Shown here one piece after another: positions 1-8,752 of a DNA stretch of 38,660 nt (positions are counted from its first letter, which is position 1; each line of letters starts with the position of its first letter). The notes under the pieces were generated by a model. The model did no database searches, was not told the DNA's origin, and worked only from the letters and a program-made list of their open reading frames with translations. This DNA is from Hydrococcus sp. Prado102. GTDB taxonomy: Bacteria > Cyanobacteriota > Cyanobacteriia > Cyanobacteriales > Microcystaceae. The translations under genes and the position numbers were made by a program. The stretch is from NCBI GenBank assembly GCA_025454425.1, contig JALOOL010000080.1, positions 1 to 38,660 on the forward strand, in the 5' to 3' direction.

Positions 1-524
1 GGACGCCGCGCGGGCTCGAGGCCAAGGCGTTGATGGATCGCGGGGATCTGGTGCCGGATGTGGTCATTCTGGCCATCCTCGGCGAAGCATTGGGGGCGCC
101 CGCCGCCGCCAGGGGTGCGATTCTCGATGGCGCCGTACGTACGACGGGGCAGGCCGCGGGGTTGAACGCGGAACTCGCTACCCTCGGCCGACGTGTGGAT
201 CATGTGCTGCTCTTCGACATCGCGGATGAGGAGCTCGTGCGGCGGCTGAGCAGCCGCACGACGTGCGAGAAGTGTCAGCGCCCGTTCACGGGGCGCACGC
301 CGGGCGAGCTGTGCGGTCAGACCGATTGCCCAGGCGGTGGGACGCTCGTGCGTCGGAAGGACGATGAGCCCGAAGCCATTCGCATTCGTTTGGGCGAGTA
401 CCAGCAGAAGACCGCCCCGGTCGTGCAGTGGTATCGCGAGCAGGGGACGCCCGTGCATGTGATCGATGCGGTCGGCTCTCTCGACGAGGTCCTCGGTCGC
501 GTGCATGCCGCGCTCGGGCGCTAA
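1..524 (+). CDS. adk: Adenylate kinase, 5' end cut by window edge
   Basis: This enzyme interconverts ATP plus AMP with two ADP in the cytoplasm. The frame is already open at base 3 and runs to TAA at 522-524, so about 173 C-terminal residues are present and the P-loop half is missing. The sequence enters at the AMP-binding part (TPRGLEAKALMDRGDLVPD) and continues through the DHVLLFDI and RRLSSR motifs. The LID domain carries a four-cysteine zinc knuckle: CEKC followed by two further Cys in LCGQTDCPGG. The C-terminal half has the usual RKDDEPEAIRIRL motif. The gene lies 28 bases before map, the classic adk-map order of the spc ribosomal-protein operon. GC-rich codon use matches the next three genes and not the cyanobacterial DNA beyond 2510. 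Identity is secure; only the start is absent. Confidence 0.95.
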   Translation, partial: TPRGLEAKALMDRGDLVPDVVILAILGEALGAPAAARGAILDGAVRTTGQAAGLNAELATLGRRVDHVLLFDIADEELVRRLSSRTTCEKCQRPFTGRTPGELCGQTDCPGGGTLVRRKDDEPEAIRIRLGEYQQKTAPVVQWYREQGTPVHVIDAVGSLDEVLGRVHAALGR

Positions 525-552
525 GCGCGCGCATGCGCATGGAGTTCTGGAG

Positions 553-1323
553 ATGATCCAGCTCAAGTCCCCACGCGAGATCGAGACGATGGCGCGCGGT
601 GGTGCGATTCTCGCCGAAACGCTCGAGTACCTGACCGGCTTCGTTCAGCCCGGGATCTCGACCGGTGAGCTCGACCGGTTGGGCGACGCGTTCATTCGCC
701 AGAAGGGTGGCGTGCCGTCGTTCCTCGGGCAGTACGGCTTTCCGCGATCGCTGTGCATCTCGGTGAACGAGGAGATCGTGCACGGCATCCCCTCGGAGCA
801 GCGCATCCTCAAGTCGGGCGATCTCGTGAAGCTCGACTGCGGCGTGATCTTCGAGGGGATGTATACCGACTCGGCGATCTCCGTCCCGGTGGGGACCCTG
901 TCGCCCGAGGTGACGCGCTTGAGCGATGTCACGCGTCGTGCGCTGATGGCCGGACTCAAGGCAGCGACGCCCGACAATCATGTGGGCGACATCGGCGCGG
1001 CGGTGCAGGCGGTCGTCGAGACGGCCGGCTTCAACATCGTCAAGGAGCTTGTCGGGCACGGCGTGGGCTTTGCCGTGCACGAGGAGCCGCAGGTGCCCAA
1101 CCATGGCAAGCCCAAGCGCGGGCGCAAACTCGAGCCGGGGTTGGTGATTGCGATCGAGCCGATGGTGAATCTGGGCTCACCGCGCACGCGGACGCTGCCC
1201 GACAAGTGGACGGTGGTCTCGGCGGACAAGAGCCCGAGTTCGCACTGGGAGCACACGGTGGCGATCACGCCCGATGGGCCGCGCGTGCTGACGACGACGG
1301 CCGGGGTGCCCTCGCTGGTGTAG
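553..1323 (+). CDS. map: Methionine aminopeptidase, type I
   Basis: This enzyme removes the initiator methionine from new proteins. The ATG at 553 gives 256 residues, normal for bacterial type I enzymes, and follows a purine-rich GGAGTTCTGGAG. The frame is open further upstream, but that part overlaps adk and does not resemble the family. All five metal ligands are visible: Asp95 (KLDCG), Asp106 (YTDSA), His169 (VGHGVG), Glu202 (AIEPM) and Glu233 (HWEH), plus the substrate-side His77 (IVHGIP). It follows adk by 28 bases and is probably co-transcribed with it. Infa/rpsM-type genes, which often follow map, are absent; a toxin-antitoxin pair comes next. GC content is high as in adk. Confidence 0.97.
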   Translation: MIQLKSPREIETMARGGAILAETLEYLTGFVQPGISTGELDRLGDAFIRQKGGVPSFLGQYGFPRSLCISVNEEIVHGIPSEQRILKSGDLVKLDCGVIFEGMYTDSAISVPVGTLSPEVTRLSDVTRRALMAGLKAATPDNHVGDIGAAVQAVVETAGFNIVKELVGHGVGFAVHEEPQVPNHGKPKRGRKLEPGLVIAIEPMVNLGSPRTRTLPDKWTVVSADKSPSSHWEHTVAITPDGPRVLTTTAGVPSLV

Positions 1324-1447
1324 AGGGAGCGCGGTTGAACGCGGTTGGGGGCTGTGGCGGCGGAGGGCCCCAGTGCGGCGATCGGGAATCGGGGGCGTTG
1401 TGTCTGGCGGACGGACTTCGCATCGTATTCCACAGGTGGAGGTGGAT

Positions 1448-1702
1448 ATGGAGCTTTCCGTCAAGACAACTATCCTGCTCAGTCCGGAGCTGCATCGCCG
1501 GTTGACGTCGTACGCCGAGCAGCGCGGGGTGAGCATGGGCGCGCTGGTCCGTGAGGCGTGTGAGACGCTCTATGGCACGGAGGTCGACCGGACGTCGCGA
1601 CTCGATGCGGTGCGCGCGCTGGGCGCGCTGGCGCTGCCGGTTGGCGCGGTGGCCGACATGAAGCGCGAGTCGGTGCCGGCGACCGACGACCCCGTACCGT
1701 GA
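1448..1702 (+). CDS. Ribbon-helix-helix antitoxin (VapB/CopG-like)
   Basis: This 84-residue protein starts at ATG 1448, right after a strong purine tract (AGGTGGAGGTGG). The N-terminal 45 residues look like a ribbon-helix-helix DNA-binding fold: a short beta strand (VKTTILLSPEL), then two helices (HRRLTSYAEQRG and MGALVREACETLYG). The C-terminal 40 residues are Ala/Pro-rich and would be the toxin-binding tail. Its stop overlaps the GTG start of the PIN-domain gene by four bases (GTGA, 1699-1702), the usual coupled arrangement of VapBC modules, where the antitoxin neutralises the toxin and represses the operon. A longer frame from 1373 exists but has no ribosome site. The fold and pairing are inferred from sequence pattern only. 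Confidence 0.75.
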   Translation: MELSVKTTILLSPELHRRLTSYAEQRGVSMGALVREACETLYGTEVDRTSRLDAVRALGALALPVGAVADMKRESVPATDDPVP

Positions 1703-2100
1703 AGCTGAACGACACCAACGTGCTCATGTACGCGGCGGGTGCCGCGCATGCGCACAAGGCGTCGAGCGTGGCGCTGCTCGAGCGGGTGGGCGCTGGTGAC
1801 GTGGACGCAACGATCGATGCGGAGGTATTGCAGGAAATCCTGCATCGCTACCGCGCGATCGGGCGCTGGGCAGACGGACGGCGCGTGTTCGATCTTGCCC
1901 TCGCGCTCTTTCCCGAGGTGTTGCCCGTTGGCGTGGACGCCATGCGTCACGCGCGTGTGCTGATGGATCGGTATCCTGCGCTCGCCGTGCGTGATGCTGT
2001 GCACGCGGGTGTGGCCCGCGCGCACGGCATCACGACGATCATCTCGTTCGATACCGATTTCGATGTGCTCGCGGAAGTTGCACGCGAGCAGCCGGTGTAG
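1699..2100 (+). CDS. PIN-domain toxin (VapC-like ribonuclease)
   Basis: This 133-residue protein starts at GTG 1699, overlapping the antitoxin stop. It has PIN-domain hallmarks: an N-terminal LNDTNVLMYA with the catalytic Asp5, an acidic residue in the second helix region (Glu42 or Glu46), Asp99 in AVRDAVHAG and a C-terminal SFDTDFD cluster (Asp118, Asp120, Asp122). These acids bind Mg2+ in VapC toxins, which cleave specific RNAs. Length is typical. The protein meets the PEP-CTERM fragment tail to tail with three bases between. GC content is high, so the pair belongs to the non-cyanobacterial segment. The RNA target cannot be read from sequence. Confidence 0.82.
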   Translation: MKLNDTNVLMYAAGAAHAHKASSVALLERVGAGDVDATIDAEVLQEILHRYRAIGRWADGRRVFDLALALFPEVLPVGVDAMRHARVLMDRYPALAVRDAVHAGVARAHGITTIISFDTDFDVLAEVAREQPV

Positions 2101-2103
2101 CGG

Positions 2104-2510
2104 TCAGGTACTGTGCCGCCGCCGGCGCGCGACGGCGAAGATCGTCGCGAGCCCGGTCGCGATTAGCGCGTGCGTCGACGGCTCGGGGACGACGGTGGTG
2201 GGGCGGAGCGCCCAGTTGCCGACGTAGGCATTCTCGGACCAACCACCACTGCCGCTGGTGAAGCCGACGCGCGCGGTCGAGGCCCACGCCGGCGCGAGCC
2301 AGGTGCGGGTGCCGGTGTAGATGGTGCCGCCGCCGACCTTCGTGATCGACGCGCTGAGCTGGTTCGTCCCGTTGAACATCAGGCTCACGTCGAAGTCGCC
2401 ACGGAGGTCACCGGCGGGGTCGAGCTGCGGATTGCCGCAGCAGCCCAGGTCCCAGGCACCGTTCTCGCCGAACGACGCGTGGTTCCAGAACGTCTTCATG
2501 CCGAACGCGA
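2104..2510 (-). pseudogene. C-terminal fragment of a PEP-CTERM anchored protein
   Basis: About 135 residues at the end of the long minus-strand frame have nothing to do with the WD40 protein they are joined to. They end in a classic PEP-CTERM sorting signal: VPEPSTHAL, a hydrophobic stretch (IATGLATIFAVA) and the basic tail RRRRHST. The part before it is a beta-rich, Gly/Thr/Asn-rich exported domain (for example SLMFNGTNQLSASITKVGG). Proteins of this kind are exported and processed by an exosortase. The DNA is GC-rich like bases 1-2100, whereas bases from 2511 on are AT-rich. The N-terminal half and signal peptide are missing because the segment is cut at the join. It is therefore a partial gene, not the tail of a fusion protein. 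Confidence 0.8.
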
Positions 2511-2516
2511 CTAAAT
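2505..2516. other. Probable chimeric join between two genomes
   Basis: Base composition and coding style switch abruptly here. To the left, GC-rich DNA encodes a PEP-CTERM tail; to the right, AT-richer, HIP1-rich cyanobacterial DNA encodes the end of a WD40 protein. The minus-strand frame stays open across the point by chance. No insertion-sequence ends or site-specific recombination signature is visible. The exact base is uncertain by a few positions; 2510/2511 is the best estimate. Confidence 0.85.
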
Positions 2517-5500
2517 TATGCTCTAATGCACCAAGTCTTTTGAGTGTAGCTTTCTGTCCTTCGGTTAATCCCGTCACCCCAGTAAGATTGATTCCTTCGT
2601 AAAGCCTGGTAGCTATTAAGATGTTAATACACTTGCCCGTCTCGATCTCCCATAACCTCACCGTTCGATCTTGAGAACCGCTAACTAATGTTTTCCCATC
2701 CCGACTAAAAGCAACCGAACGGATCTCATTGGTATGTCCGGTATAAGTTCCGATGCACTGACCGTTGTTACAATCCCAAATTCTTATCGTGCGGTCTAAG
2801 CTACCACTAGCAATCGTCATTCCGTCGGGACTAAACGCGATCGCATAAACGCCATTACTATGTCCGGCGAACGTTTGCAGACATTCACCACTATCGATAC
2901 TCCATAGTTTCATCGCACGGTCGAAACTACCGCTAACAAGGGTTTGACCGTCGGGACTAAATGCAACGGAATAAACTCGATTGCTATGTCCGATAAGGGT
3001 TTTGTAGCATTGTCCCGTACTAATATCCCATAATCTTATGGTGCGATCGCCGCTACTGCTAGCTAAAATTTGACCATCGGGACTAAAGGCAACCGACCAG
3101 ACCCAAGTGCTATGTCCGGCAAGGGTTTTTAGGCATTGTCCCGTACTTACATCCCATAGCTTTATTGTATGGTCGCCACTACCACTAGCAAGAATTTGAC
3201 TGTCGGGACTAAAAGCGACGGCATAGACCCAATTTTCATGTCCGATGAAGGTTCTCAGACATTGACCCGTTTTGACATTCCATAATCTCATGGTGCGATC
3301 GCCACTACCGCTAGCAAGGGTTTTACCGTCAGGACTCCAAGCAACTGAATAAATTTGTTTAGTATGACCAAATAGGGTTTTGCAGCATTTTCCCGTCTCG
3401 ACATCCCACAATCTTACTGAAGAGTCAAAATGACCGCTAGCAATCGTTCGATCGGGACTCCAAGCAACTGAATAGACTCGATTGGTATATCCAGCAAAGG
3501 TTTTTAAACATTGTCCCGTTTCTATATCCCACAGCTTCACTGTTTGATCGGGACTGCTGCTGGCGAAGATTTTTCCGTCATTGCTCAAAGCAACCGACCA
3601 AACCGCTTGGTCGTGTCCGGTAAAGGTTTTGAGGCATTGTCCCGTATTAACATCCCATAGCTTGATAGTTTGGTCGCCACTGCCACTGATTAAGCTTTGA
3701 CCGTCGCAACTAACGGCAACTGACAGTATCCAGTTTTGATGTCCGCTATATGTTTTTAAGCACTGACCCGTACTAACCTCCCATTGCTTGATCGTGCGAT
3801 CGGGACTGCTACTAAATAGCGTTCGACCGTCTGGACTAAAAGCCACTGACAGCACCCAATTTTGGTGTCCCGTGCAAGTGTTAAGGCATTGACCCGTATG
3901 AACATCCCATAGCTTGATGGTTTGATCGCCACTGCCACTAGCAACGATCTTTCCATCATTACTAATCGCGATCGCAAATATGCCTTTACTGTGTCCGCTA
4001 AAAGTCTTCAAACATTCTCCCGTACGAACATCCCACAACTTCACCGTTTCATCGTTACTGCCACTAATAATCGTCATTCCGTCGGGACTAAACGCCACTG
4101 AATAAACTTCGTCGCGATGTCCGCTAAAAGTCTTCAAGCATTCTCCCGTCACGACCGACCATAATTTAACCGTGCGATCGGCACTACCGCTAACTATGGT
4201 TTGACTGTCCCGACTAAAAGCAACAGATCGCACCCAATTGGCGTGTCCCGTGCAAGTCAAAATTTGTTGTCCCGTTTGTATCTGCCACAAACCTATTTTG
4301 CAATCGTTATCTCCCGTGGCTAACAGTTGACCGTCTTGACTCAGTGCTACCGACCACACCTCATCTAACATCTCAGAAAACACGGAGCGATTTAAGTCAG
4401 AATAAGCAAAATTAACATCGCGCAAATTCATCCCCTGAAGATTAGCTTGCCACACGGCGAGATGAGAAAAGTCGTAGCCGCTTACATCAACCTGTAACTG
4501 ACGCAGCAAATTAAGAATGTTGCCGCCAGCATAACCAATTTCTTGATGGGGTTTTCCCCGCAACATCGAGAGACATTGAGCCAGACAAAGTTCTAACCTT
4601 GAAGAAGATGTTAAATTTGCAAGCAACTTATCGATCGCGGGCTGTAAGATTAAGCGAATTTGAGTGTCTCTGATATAGTCCTTAGCAGTTGCTTTGACTA
4701 ACGCATGAGTGTTGAAGAGAGTGAGTTTCTGTTGTACGATTTCTTGGACAATGCGATCGATAAATTCGCCGATCGCGTATTCCATGACTACGGGTTGTTG
4801 AGTGAAACGAGCAGCAGCCTTTTCAATTAGCGATCGCCGTTGCAAGGATGCGATCGCCGCCAATAGTTCCCCAGGAGATATAGAATTGATAAAATCGGCT
4901 TGCAACTTCTGCATAGATACGGGTTCGCGATTGATGGCAAGCCAGTACATAATCTCTTGTTCTAGATGCGTTAAACGCTGAAACTGTTGCTGTAAGAGAT
5001 CGCGCAACTCGTCAAAAATAAACGAATCTTGCTCTAAAAATTGCAGAAAGCTAGAAATATCTCCCTCAAAAAAATCTCCGATCGCAGAAGCTACAATTTT
5101 TAGGGCTAACGGGTTTCCTGCATAGCGCTCGATTAATATCGACCATTGAATATCCGATCCAGTAAAATCTCCCTTAGTTTGAAAAAGTTTTCGCCCATCC
5201 GCGATCAACAATCCTGCTAACTTCAAGCAGCGCACTGGTAATTTTTCCCCCGCCAAGGGAACCAATTCTTTTGGCAACTCTCGCGATGTTAGCACCAGAC
5301 AACTGTTATGAGACGTTTCGCCCACACATTTAAACAATTGACTGTATCCTTCATATCCAGATCGATAAATCCCTGTGCGATCGCGTAGCGTGTCCGCAGG
5401 ACTCTCGCCACTTTGCAAAATCGATTCGGCATTATCTAGAATCAAAAGACAGCGAGAAGCGCGTAAATAAGCAATCAGCCGCGATAACTGCTCGTCAAAC

Positions 5501-6141
5501 GTTTCCGGTAACTCCGTTTCCTGCTGATTTGAGAGGAATTGCAGCAAATTTGTCAAAAGATGTTGAATCGGCGGAGCATTACGCAAACTGCGCCAGATAA
5601 TATAATCAAACTCTCCCTGAATCTGTTCGGCTAGCTTGACAGACAGGGCAGTTTTACCAATTCCGCCCATGCCTAATAAGGTTATCAGTCGGCAGCGATC
5701 GCCCACAACCCATTGCTGTAGTTTGGCAATTTCGGCAGTACGGTTATAGAAAATAGAGACATCAATAGCTTCTCCCCAATCTTGGTAGGAGTTAGCCTTT
5801 ACTATTTCTGGTATCTCCGTTATGGGAGGAGGTAAAATACGATGCTCCGTAGTAGCCGCTACGTCTATGGGACGGGCTATGTCCAAGGGACGGGCGGCGT
5901 TTTTGGGAACAAGTTCGCCAACGCATACATCAGCAACGGTTTTGCATTCTAGCCCCAATCTTTCGCAAATTTCTACAAAAGTTGCATAGTCTACCGATTT
6001 GCCTGTGAGAAAGTTACTGACGGTAGATAAAGCTAATCCGCAATCTTCAGCTAAGTCTCTCTGAGAGCGAAAACCATTAAACTTTAAAGCTAATTTGGTT
6101 TTCTCGATATAGTCACTGCGTATTTTTAGCGATCGTGACAT
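2511..6141 (-). CDS. HTH - NB-ARC ATPase - 14x WD40 repeat STAND protein, 3' end lost at join
   Basis: About 1210 native residues. Residues 5-70 look like an XRE/Cro-type helix-turn-helix (FRSQRDLAEDCGLALSTVSNFL). The NB-ARC ATPase follows: P-loop GMGGIGKT (157-164), Walker B LLILD (232-236) and GNPLALK (342-348). A winged-helix part covers about 380-440 (QQQFQRLTHLEQEIMYWLAI), and a linker contains short pentapeptide-like DLRD/ANLQG motifs (about 565-585). From about 594 there are 14 WD40 repeats of about 42 residues, enough for two seven-bladed propellers. The family's usual closing motif (YEGINLTGVTGLTEGQKATLK) is present, so nearly the whole protein is here. STAND ATPases of this design act as ligand-triggered switches in signalling or antiphage conflict; the trigger is unknown. 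The start has no clear ribosome site. The downstream PEP-CTERM tail is foreign. Confidence 0.88.
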
Positions 6142-6363
6142 TGTTCTTAAAGTTAGTTGGTTAATTAAGGGTTGGGAACGAAAAAACGATAATTTTACAA
6201 TTCTGCTAAAAATTCTTGAGTGGTGGTTTCAATTTTTAACATCGCACAATGCAAAATTTTTGGCATTCGATCGTTTAATAGATTTAACTTTGCTGTTTTA
6301 TGCAGTTTAGAAAAATGACAATGTAGATTTTTTAAGTTTTGTTGTAAATTTAACGATCGCGAG

Positions 6364-6501
6364 TTAAATCCATCCAAGATAATTTGCGATCGCAAAACCA
6401 ATGATTACTCCTGCTGTACCGCTTAAGGTAGGTTGAACGAAGTACCAATTAGATTGGTTATAGGTGGAGCGATCGGATATGTGGCGTTCGGTTAGTTGCA
6501 T
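6364..6501 (-). CDS. Small single-pass membrane protein, 45 aa, unknown
   Basis: This short frame has a good ribosome site: CAGGAGAC ends about nine bases before ATG at 6501-6499. The 45-residue product has a polar N-terminus (MQLTERHISDRSTYNQSNW) and a C-terminal hydrophobic helix rich in Gly/Ile/Ala (SGTAGVIIGFAIANYLGWI) that would span the membrane. One copy of the 42-bp box (6579-6620) lies 77 bases upstream in the same orientation. That placement suggests the gene is a target of the nearby NarL-type regulator. I do not recognise the family. An overlapping 68-residue frame (6195-6401, minus) shares part of this DNA in another frame and is judged a less likely gene. Confidence 0.5.
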   Translation of the reverse strand: MQLTERHISDRSTYNQSNWYFVQPTLSGTAGVIIGFAIANYLGWI

Positions 6502-6578
6502 GGTTTTTTGTCTCCTGAAATCTTGTCGTAATAGCTCGAAGTTTCATAGTTTTATCGTAAGGATCGAACAAGAAATAA

Positions 6579-6620
6579 ACATCCAATAAATGTCACGTTT
6601 CATCTATTACATTTGTCATG
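6579..6620 (-). promoter_or_regulatory. 42-bp box, copy A (putative NarL-family operator)
   Basis: On the minus strand this reads CATGACAAATGTAAT, a variable spacer, then CGTGACATTTATTGGATGT. It matches copies at 11888-11929 and 14328-14369 over all 42 positions without gaps (about 37 of 42 identical to the copy at 14328). The core is an inverted repeat TGACA-NN-TGTmA followed by a further TGACA 23 bases later. It points toward the 45-residue membrane protein at 6501. Confidence 0.65.
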
Positions 6621-6621
6621 C

Positions 6622-6762
6622 CATTGGGAAATCGAGAAAGACGAATGTCTTAAAACGCTAAGATGTCCCAAACTTTATGAAGGGATAAATATTACTGGCG
6701 TTACAGGTTTGAGCGAAGCAACTATTGCTACTCTTAAAACTTTGGGTGCAACTTTAACTTAG
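6622..6762 (+). pseudogene. C-terminal remnant of a second WD40/NB-ARC gene
   Basis: Read on the plus strand, these bases encode HWEIEKDECLKTL, then KLYEGINITGVTGLSEATIA and end TLKTLGATLT at the stop TAG 6760-6762. This is the closing segment of the WD40/NB-ARC family, as in the intact neighbour (WEIETGKCINIL...LYEGINLTGVTGLTEGQKATLKRLG). No WD40 repeats or start precede it; a stop lies at 6547 in this frame. It is a decayed tail of a separate gene on the opposite strand from the intact one. It begins immediately next to the 42-bp box copy A. Confidence 0.75.
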
Positions 6763-6919
6763 CGATTCAAGGTATCTTTTCGTTATTATCTTCGTTAAAA
6801 AGTTCGTATCCTAAAATTGAGTAAAAAAAATTTTTTATGATTAAATTTGTCTGATTTAGCGCTAATATGGCGTGTATCTACGCAGCGATCGCTCGAACTA
6901 AAAAACTAAAAAGCCCAAC

Positions 6920-7264
6920 ATGGCAAAGCTATCCGATGAAATTCTCACGAATATTTTTAGCTTACAGCGGCAGCTAGCCGAAGGCATTGGAGAAGTATCA
7001 GCAGTAGAATGGGCATTGTTTGAGCAATATGGAGAAACAGATGAATCTATCGGCGAACTAGAAGAACTAAAGAATGCCAAAGAAAGATTGACTATTCCTT
7101 ACTCCCGTCTGCATACGCTTTTACTAAGAATTCTGGAGGCTCAACCCACTGCTTCTGCTGCTATGCTTAATTTACTAGCGCAAACGCTCGAACAAGGTCA
7201 AGCTGCTCTAGATGCCAGCAACGCTAGTGTTAGAGAAATCAAACGGAATTGGGATTTGTTATGA
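6920..7264 (+). CDS. Small helical protein of unknown function, 114 aa
   Basis: This ORF starts at ATG 6920 with no convincing ribosome site. The product is almost entirely predicted helix (for example DEILTNIFSLQRQLAEGIGE and AAMLNLLAQTLEQGQAALD) with Leu/Glu/Gln heptad character. It has no signal peptide, membrane segment, cysteine or catalytic motif. Its stop overlaps the next gene's ATG by four bases (ATGA, 7261-7264), so the two are translationally coupled. It sits between remnants of STAND genes and could be an accessory of that cluster or a toxin-antitoxin-like pair, but nothing in the sequence proves either. I do not recognise the family. Confidence 0.6.
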   Translation: MAKLSDEILTNIFSLQRQLAEGIGEVSAVEWALFEQYGETDESIGELEELKNAKERLTIPYSRLHTLLLRILEAQPTASAAMLNLLAQTLEQGQAALDASNASVREIKRNWDLL

Positions 7265-7440
7265 CTGAGGAACTCAAAATCGCTGACGCAGAAACCAGAA
7301 AGCAAACTATTCAAAAGCTTAAGGAAAGTAACAGACAGCTTGAGCTTTTTGCTTTGGCATTAGAGGATCTTATTGCAATGGTAGAAGCAGATACTCGCCA
7401 TCAGCGGAGAGAACGCCTTCAAAAAAGAGCGCAAAAATAA
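7261..7440 (+). CDS. Small coiled-coil protein of unknown function, 59 aa
   Basis: The ATG at 7261 overlaps the stop of the previous gene (ATGA), the likely start by coupling; an alternative TTG at 7249 would add four residues. The product is highly charged and helical (IQKLKESNRQLELFALALED), ending in a basic tail (RRERLQKRAQK) that could contact nucleic acid or an acidic partner. It has no membrane segment. Function is unknown. The gene's end abuts a decayed NB-ARC fragment on the other strand that begins around 7441. Confidence 0.55.
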   Translation: MTEELKIADAETRKQTIQKLKESNRQLELFALALEDLIAMVEADTRHQRRERLQKRAQK

Positions 7441-7620
7441 TAAAGTTTTTAATAGTTTTTGTTGAGATAGCGGCGATATAATCTTTTCTTTTAGTTCGGA
7501 AAGCGAAAGGGTTTTGTTGGCGATCGCGAGGCAAGATATCGCTTCTTTTTCCAAAGAAGATAAGCGATTGAATTGCCGTTCTAAGATCGCATCTAGATAG
7601 CTAATGCAATGAGTTATCAT
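7441..7620 (-). pseudogene. Decayed NB-ARC winged-helix fragment
   Basis: On the minus strand this encodes LDAILERQFNRLSSLEKEAI, then SCLAIANKTLSLSELKEKI and SPLSQQKLLKTL. The pattern matches residues about 376-430 of the intact NB-ARC protein at 2511-6141 (LRDLLQQQFQRLTHLEQEIM, WLAINREPVSMQKLQADF, SPGELLAAI). The P-loop part before it and the repeat part after it are both absent. The frame runs on to 7360 but there overlaps the 59-residue plus-strand gene and loses similarity. This is a remnant of another STAND gene. Confidence 0.7.
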
Positions 7621-7726
7621 CGACTATTAGCCATCAAAGCGCACAACTCTGAAAAGATGCCGTTTTCCTTCACTAGACTAAGTCTGTCAATTAAGCCTAT
7701 GTCACTGAGGATTTTAGTCTGCTTAG

Positions 7727-8752
7727 ATGAGGTATAGCTTCGAGATGGAAAATATGGATAATCCCGACACCTTGCGCATTCTCAAAAGATTTTCCGGTGG
7801 TTATATAAGTTACGAGAATCATCTCGCTGTCCGCCATGCTGTAGTGCAAGAATTAGCGAGAGGCTCGAAAGATGATATCGACTTGCGTATTCTCAAAAAT
7901 CTTGCACAATCCGATTGGTATGCTGGCGAAGATTACTATTACTATGGCGATGGCTCGTCTTTCCGCTGTGCTGCGGTGAGAGAAATCGTGCGGGGATGGA
8001 GAGATGACATTAACACTTTACCTTGGCTCAAAAATCTTGCCCAATCTGATGATAGCTATCATGATTTCACCGTCCGCATTGTCGTGGTACAGGAAATCGT
8101 GCAGGGATGGAAAGATGACCCTAACACTTTACCTTGGCTCGAAAATCTTGCCTATTGCCATCATAGCTACCAAGTCCGCTGTGTTGCAGTGAAAGAAATC
8201 GTGCAGGGATGGAGAGATGACTCTAACACTTTACCTTGGCTTAAAAATCTTGCCCAATCTGGTGATAGCTATTTTGATTACGCCGTCCGCACCGCCGTGG
8301 TACAGGAAATCGTGCAGGGGTGGAGAGATGACCCTAACACTTTACCTTGGCTTAAAAATCTTGCCCAATGTCATTCCAATTACAATTTCGGTATTGGTTT
8401 CGGCATTGAAGTAGTGCGAACATTATCGGATAGCGGGAAAGATGACCCTGATACCTTACGTATTCTCAAAAATCTTGCCCAACCTAATAACAATGGTTAC
8501 GTTCGTTTGGAAGCGGTGAAAGCATTGGCGAGTAGCTGGAAAGACGAGCCTGATACCCTGCCTTTATTTAAAGACCTTGCCCAATATAGATCCGACGATA
8601 GCGTTCGCTGTGAGGCGGTCAGAGAAATAGTGCGGTTTTGGAAAAATAAATCCGACATCTTGCTTTTGCTCAAACATCTCGCACAATTCGATGAAAGTTC
8701 TTACGTCCGCTATGCTGCAACATCTGGAATACGAGACTGGAAAGATGAATAA
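7727..8752 (+). CDS. HEAT-repeat protein, probably a truncated NACHT-HEAT sensor part
   Basis: The 341-residue product is made of about eight repeats of roughly 35-43 residues with the pattern VRxxAVxEIVxGWxDDPxTLPWLKNLAQ. Each gives a helix pair as in HEAT repeats. In cyanobacteria this repeat type is common as the C-terminal sensor of NACHT STAND proteins, but no ATPase is present here. The start is uncertain: ATG 7727, 7745 and 7754 are all in frame, and TAG lies immediately upstream at 7724. The coding pattern begins inside a repeat, so the gene may have lost its front part. The middle repeats are nearly identical in DNA (for example GTGCAGGGATGGAGAGATGA), pointing to recent repeat expansion. 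The end is frameshifted (see the separate entry). Confidence 0.75.
   Translation: MRYSFEMENMDNPDTLRILKRFSGGYISYENHLAVRHAVVQELARGSKDDIDLRILKNLAQSDWYAGEDYYYYGDGSSFRCAAVREIVRGWRDDINTLPWLKNLAQSDDSYHDFTVRIVVVQEIVQGWKDDPNTLPWLENLAYCHHSYQVRCVAVKEIVQGWRDDSNTLPWLKNLAQSGDSYFDYAVRTAVVQEIVQGWRDDPNTLPWLKNLAQCHSNYNFGIGFGIEVVRTLSDSGKDDPDTLRILKNLAQPNNNGYVRLEAVKALASSWKDEPDTLPLFKDLAQYRSDDSVRCEAVREIVRFWKNKSDILLLLKHLAQFDESSYVRYAATSGIRDWKDE

Noticed and set aside
286-1104. Long minus-strand frame opposite adk-map
   Set aside because: It is an Arg/His-rich shadow typical of GC-rich DNA, overlapping two certain genes on the other strand.
2104-6141. A single 1345-residue WD40-PEP-CTERM fusion protein
   Set aside because: The composition switch at about 2510 and foreign housekeeping genes on one side indicate a chimeric join, so the two parts are annotated separately.
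6195-6401. 68-residue minus-strand frame
   Set aside because: It overlaps the better-supported 45-residue gene in another frame, has no ribosome site, and has low-complexity Leu/Lys/Asn composition.
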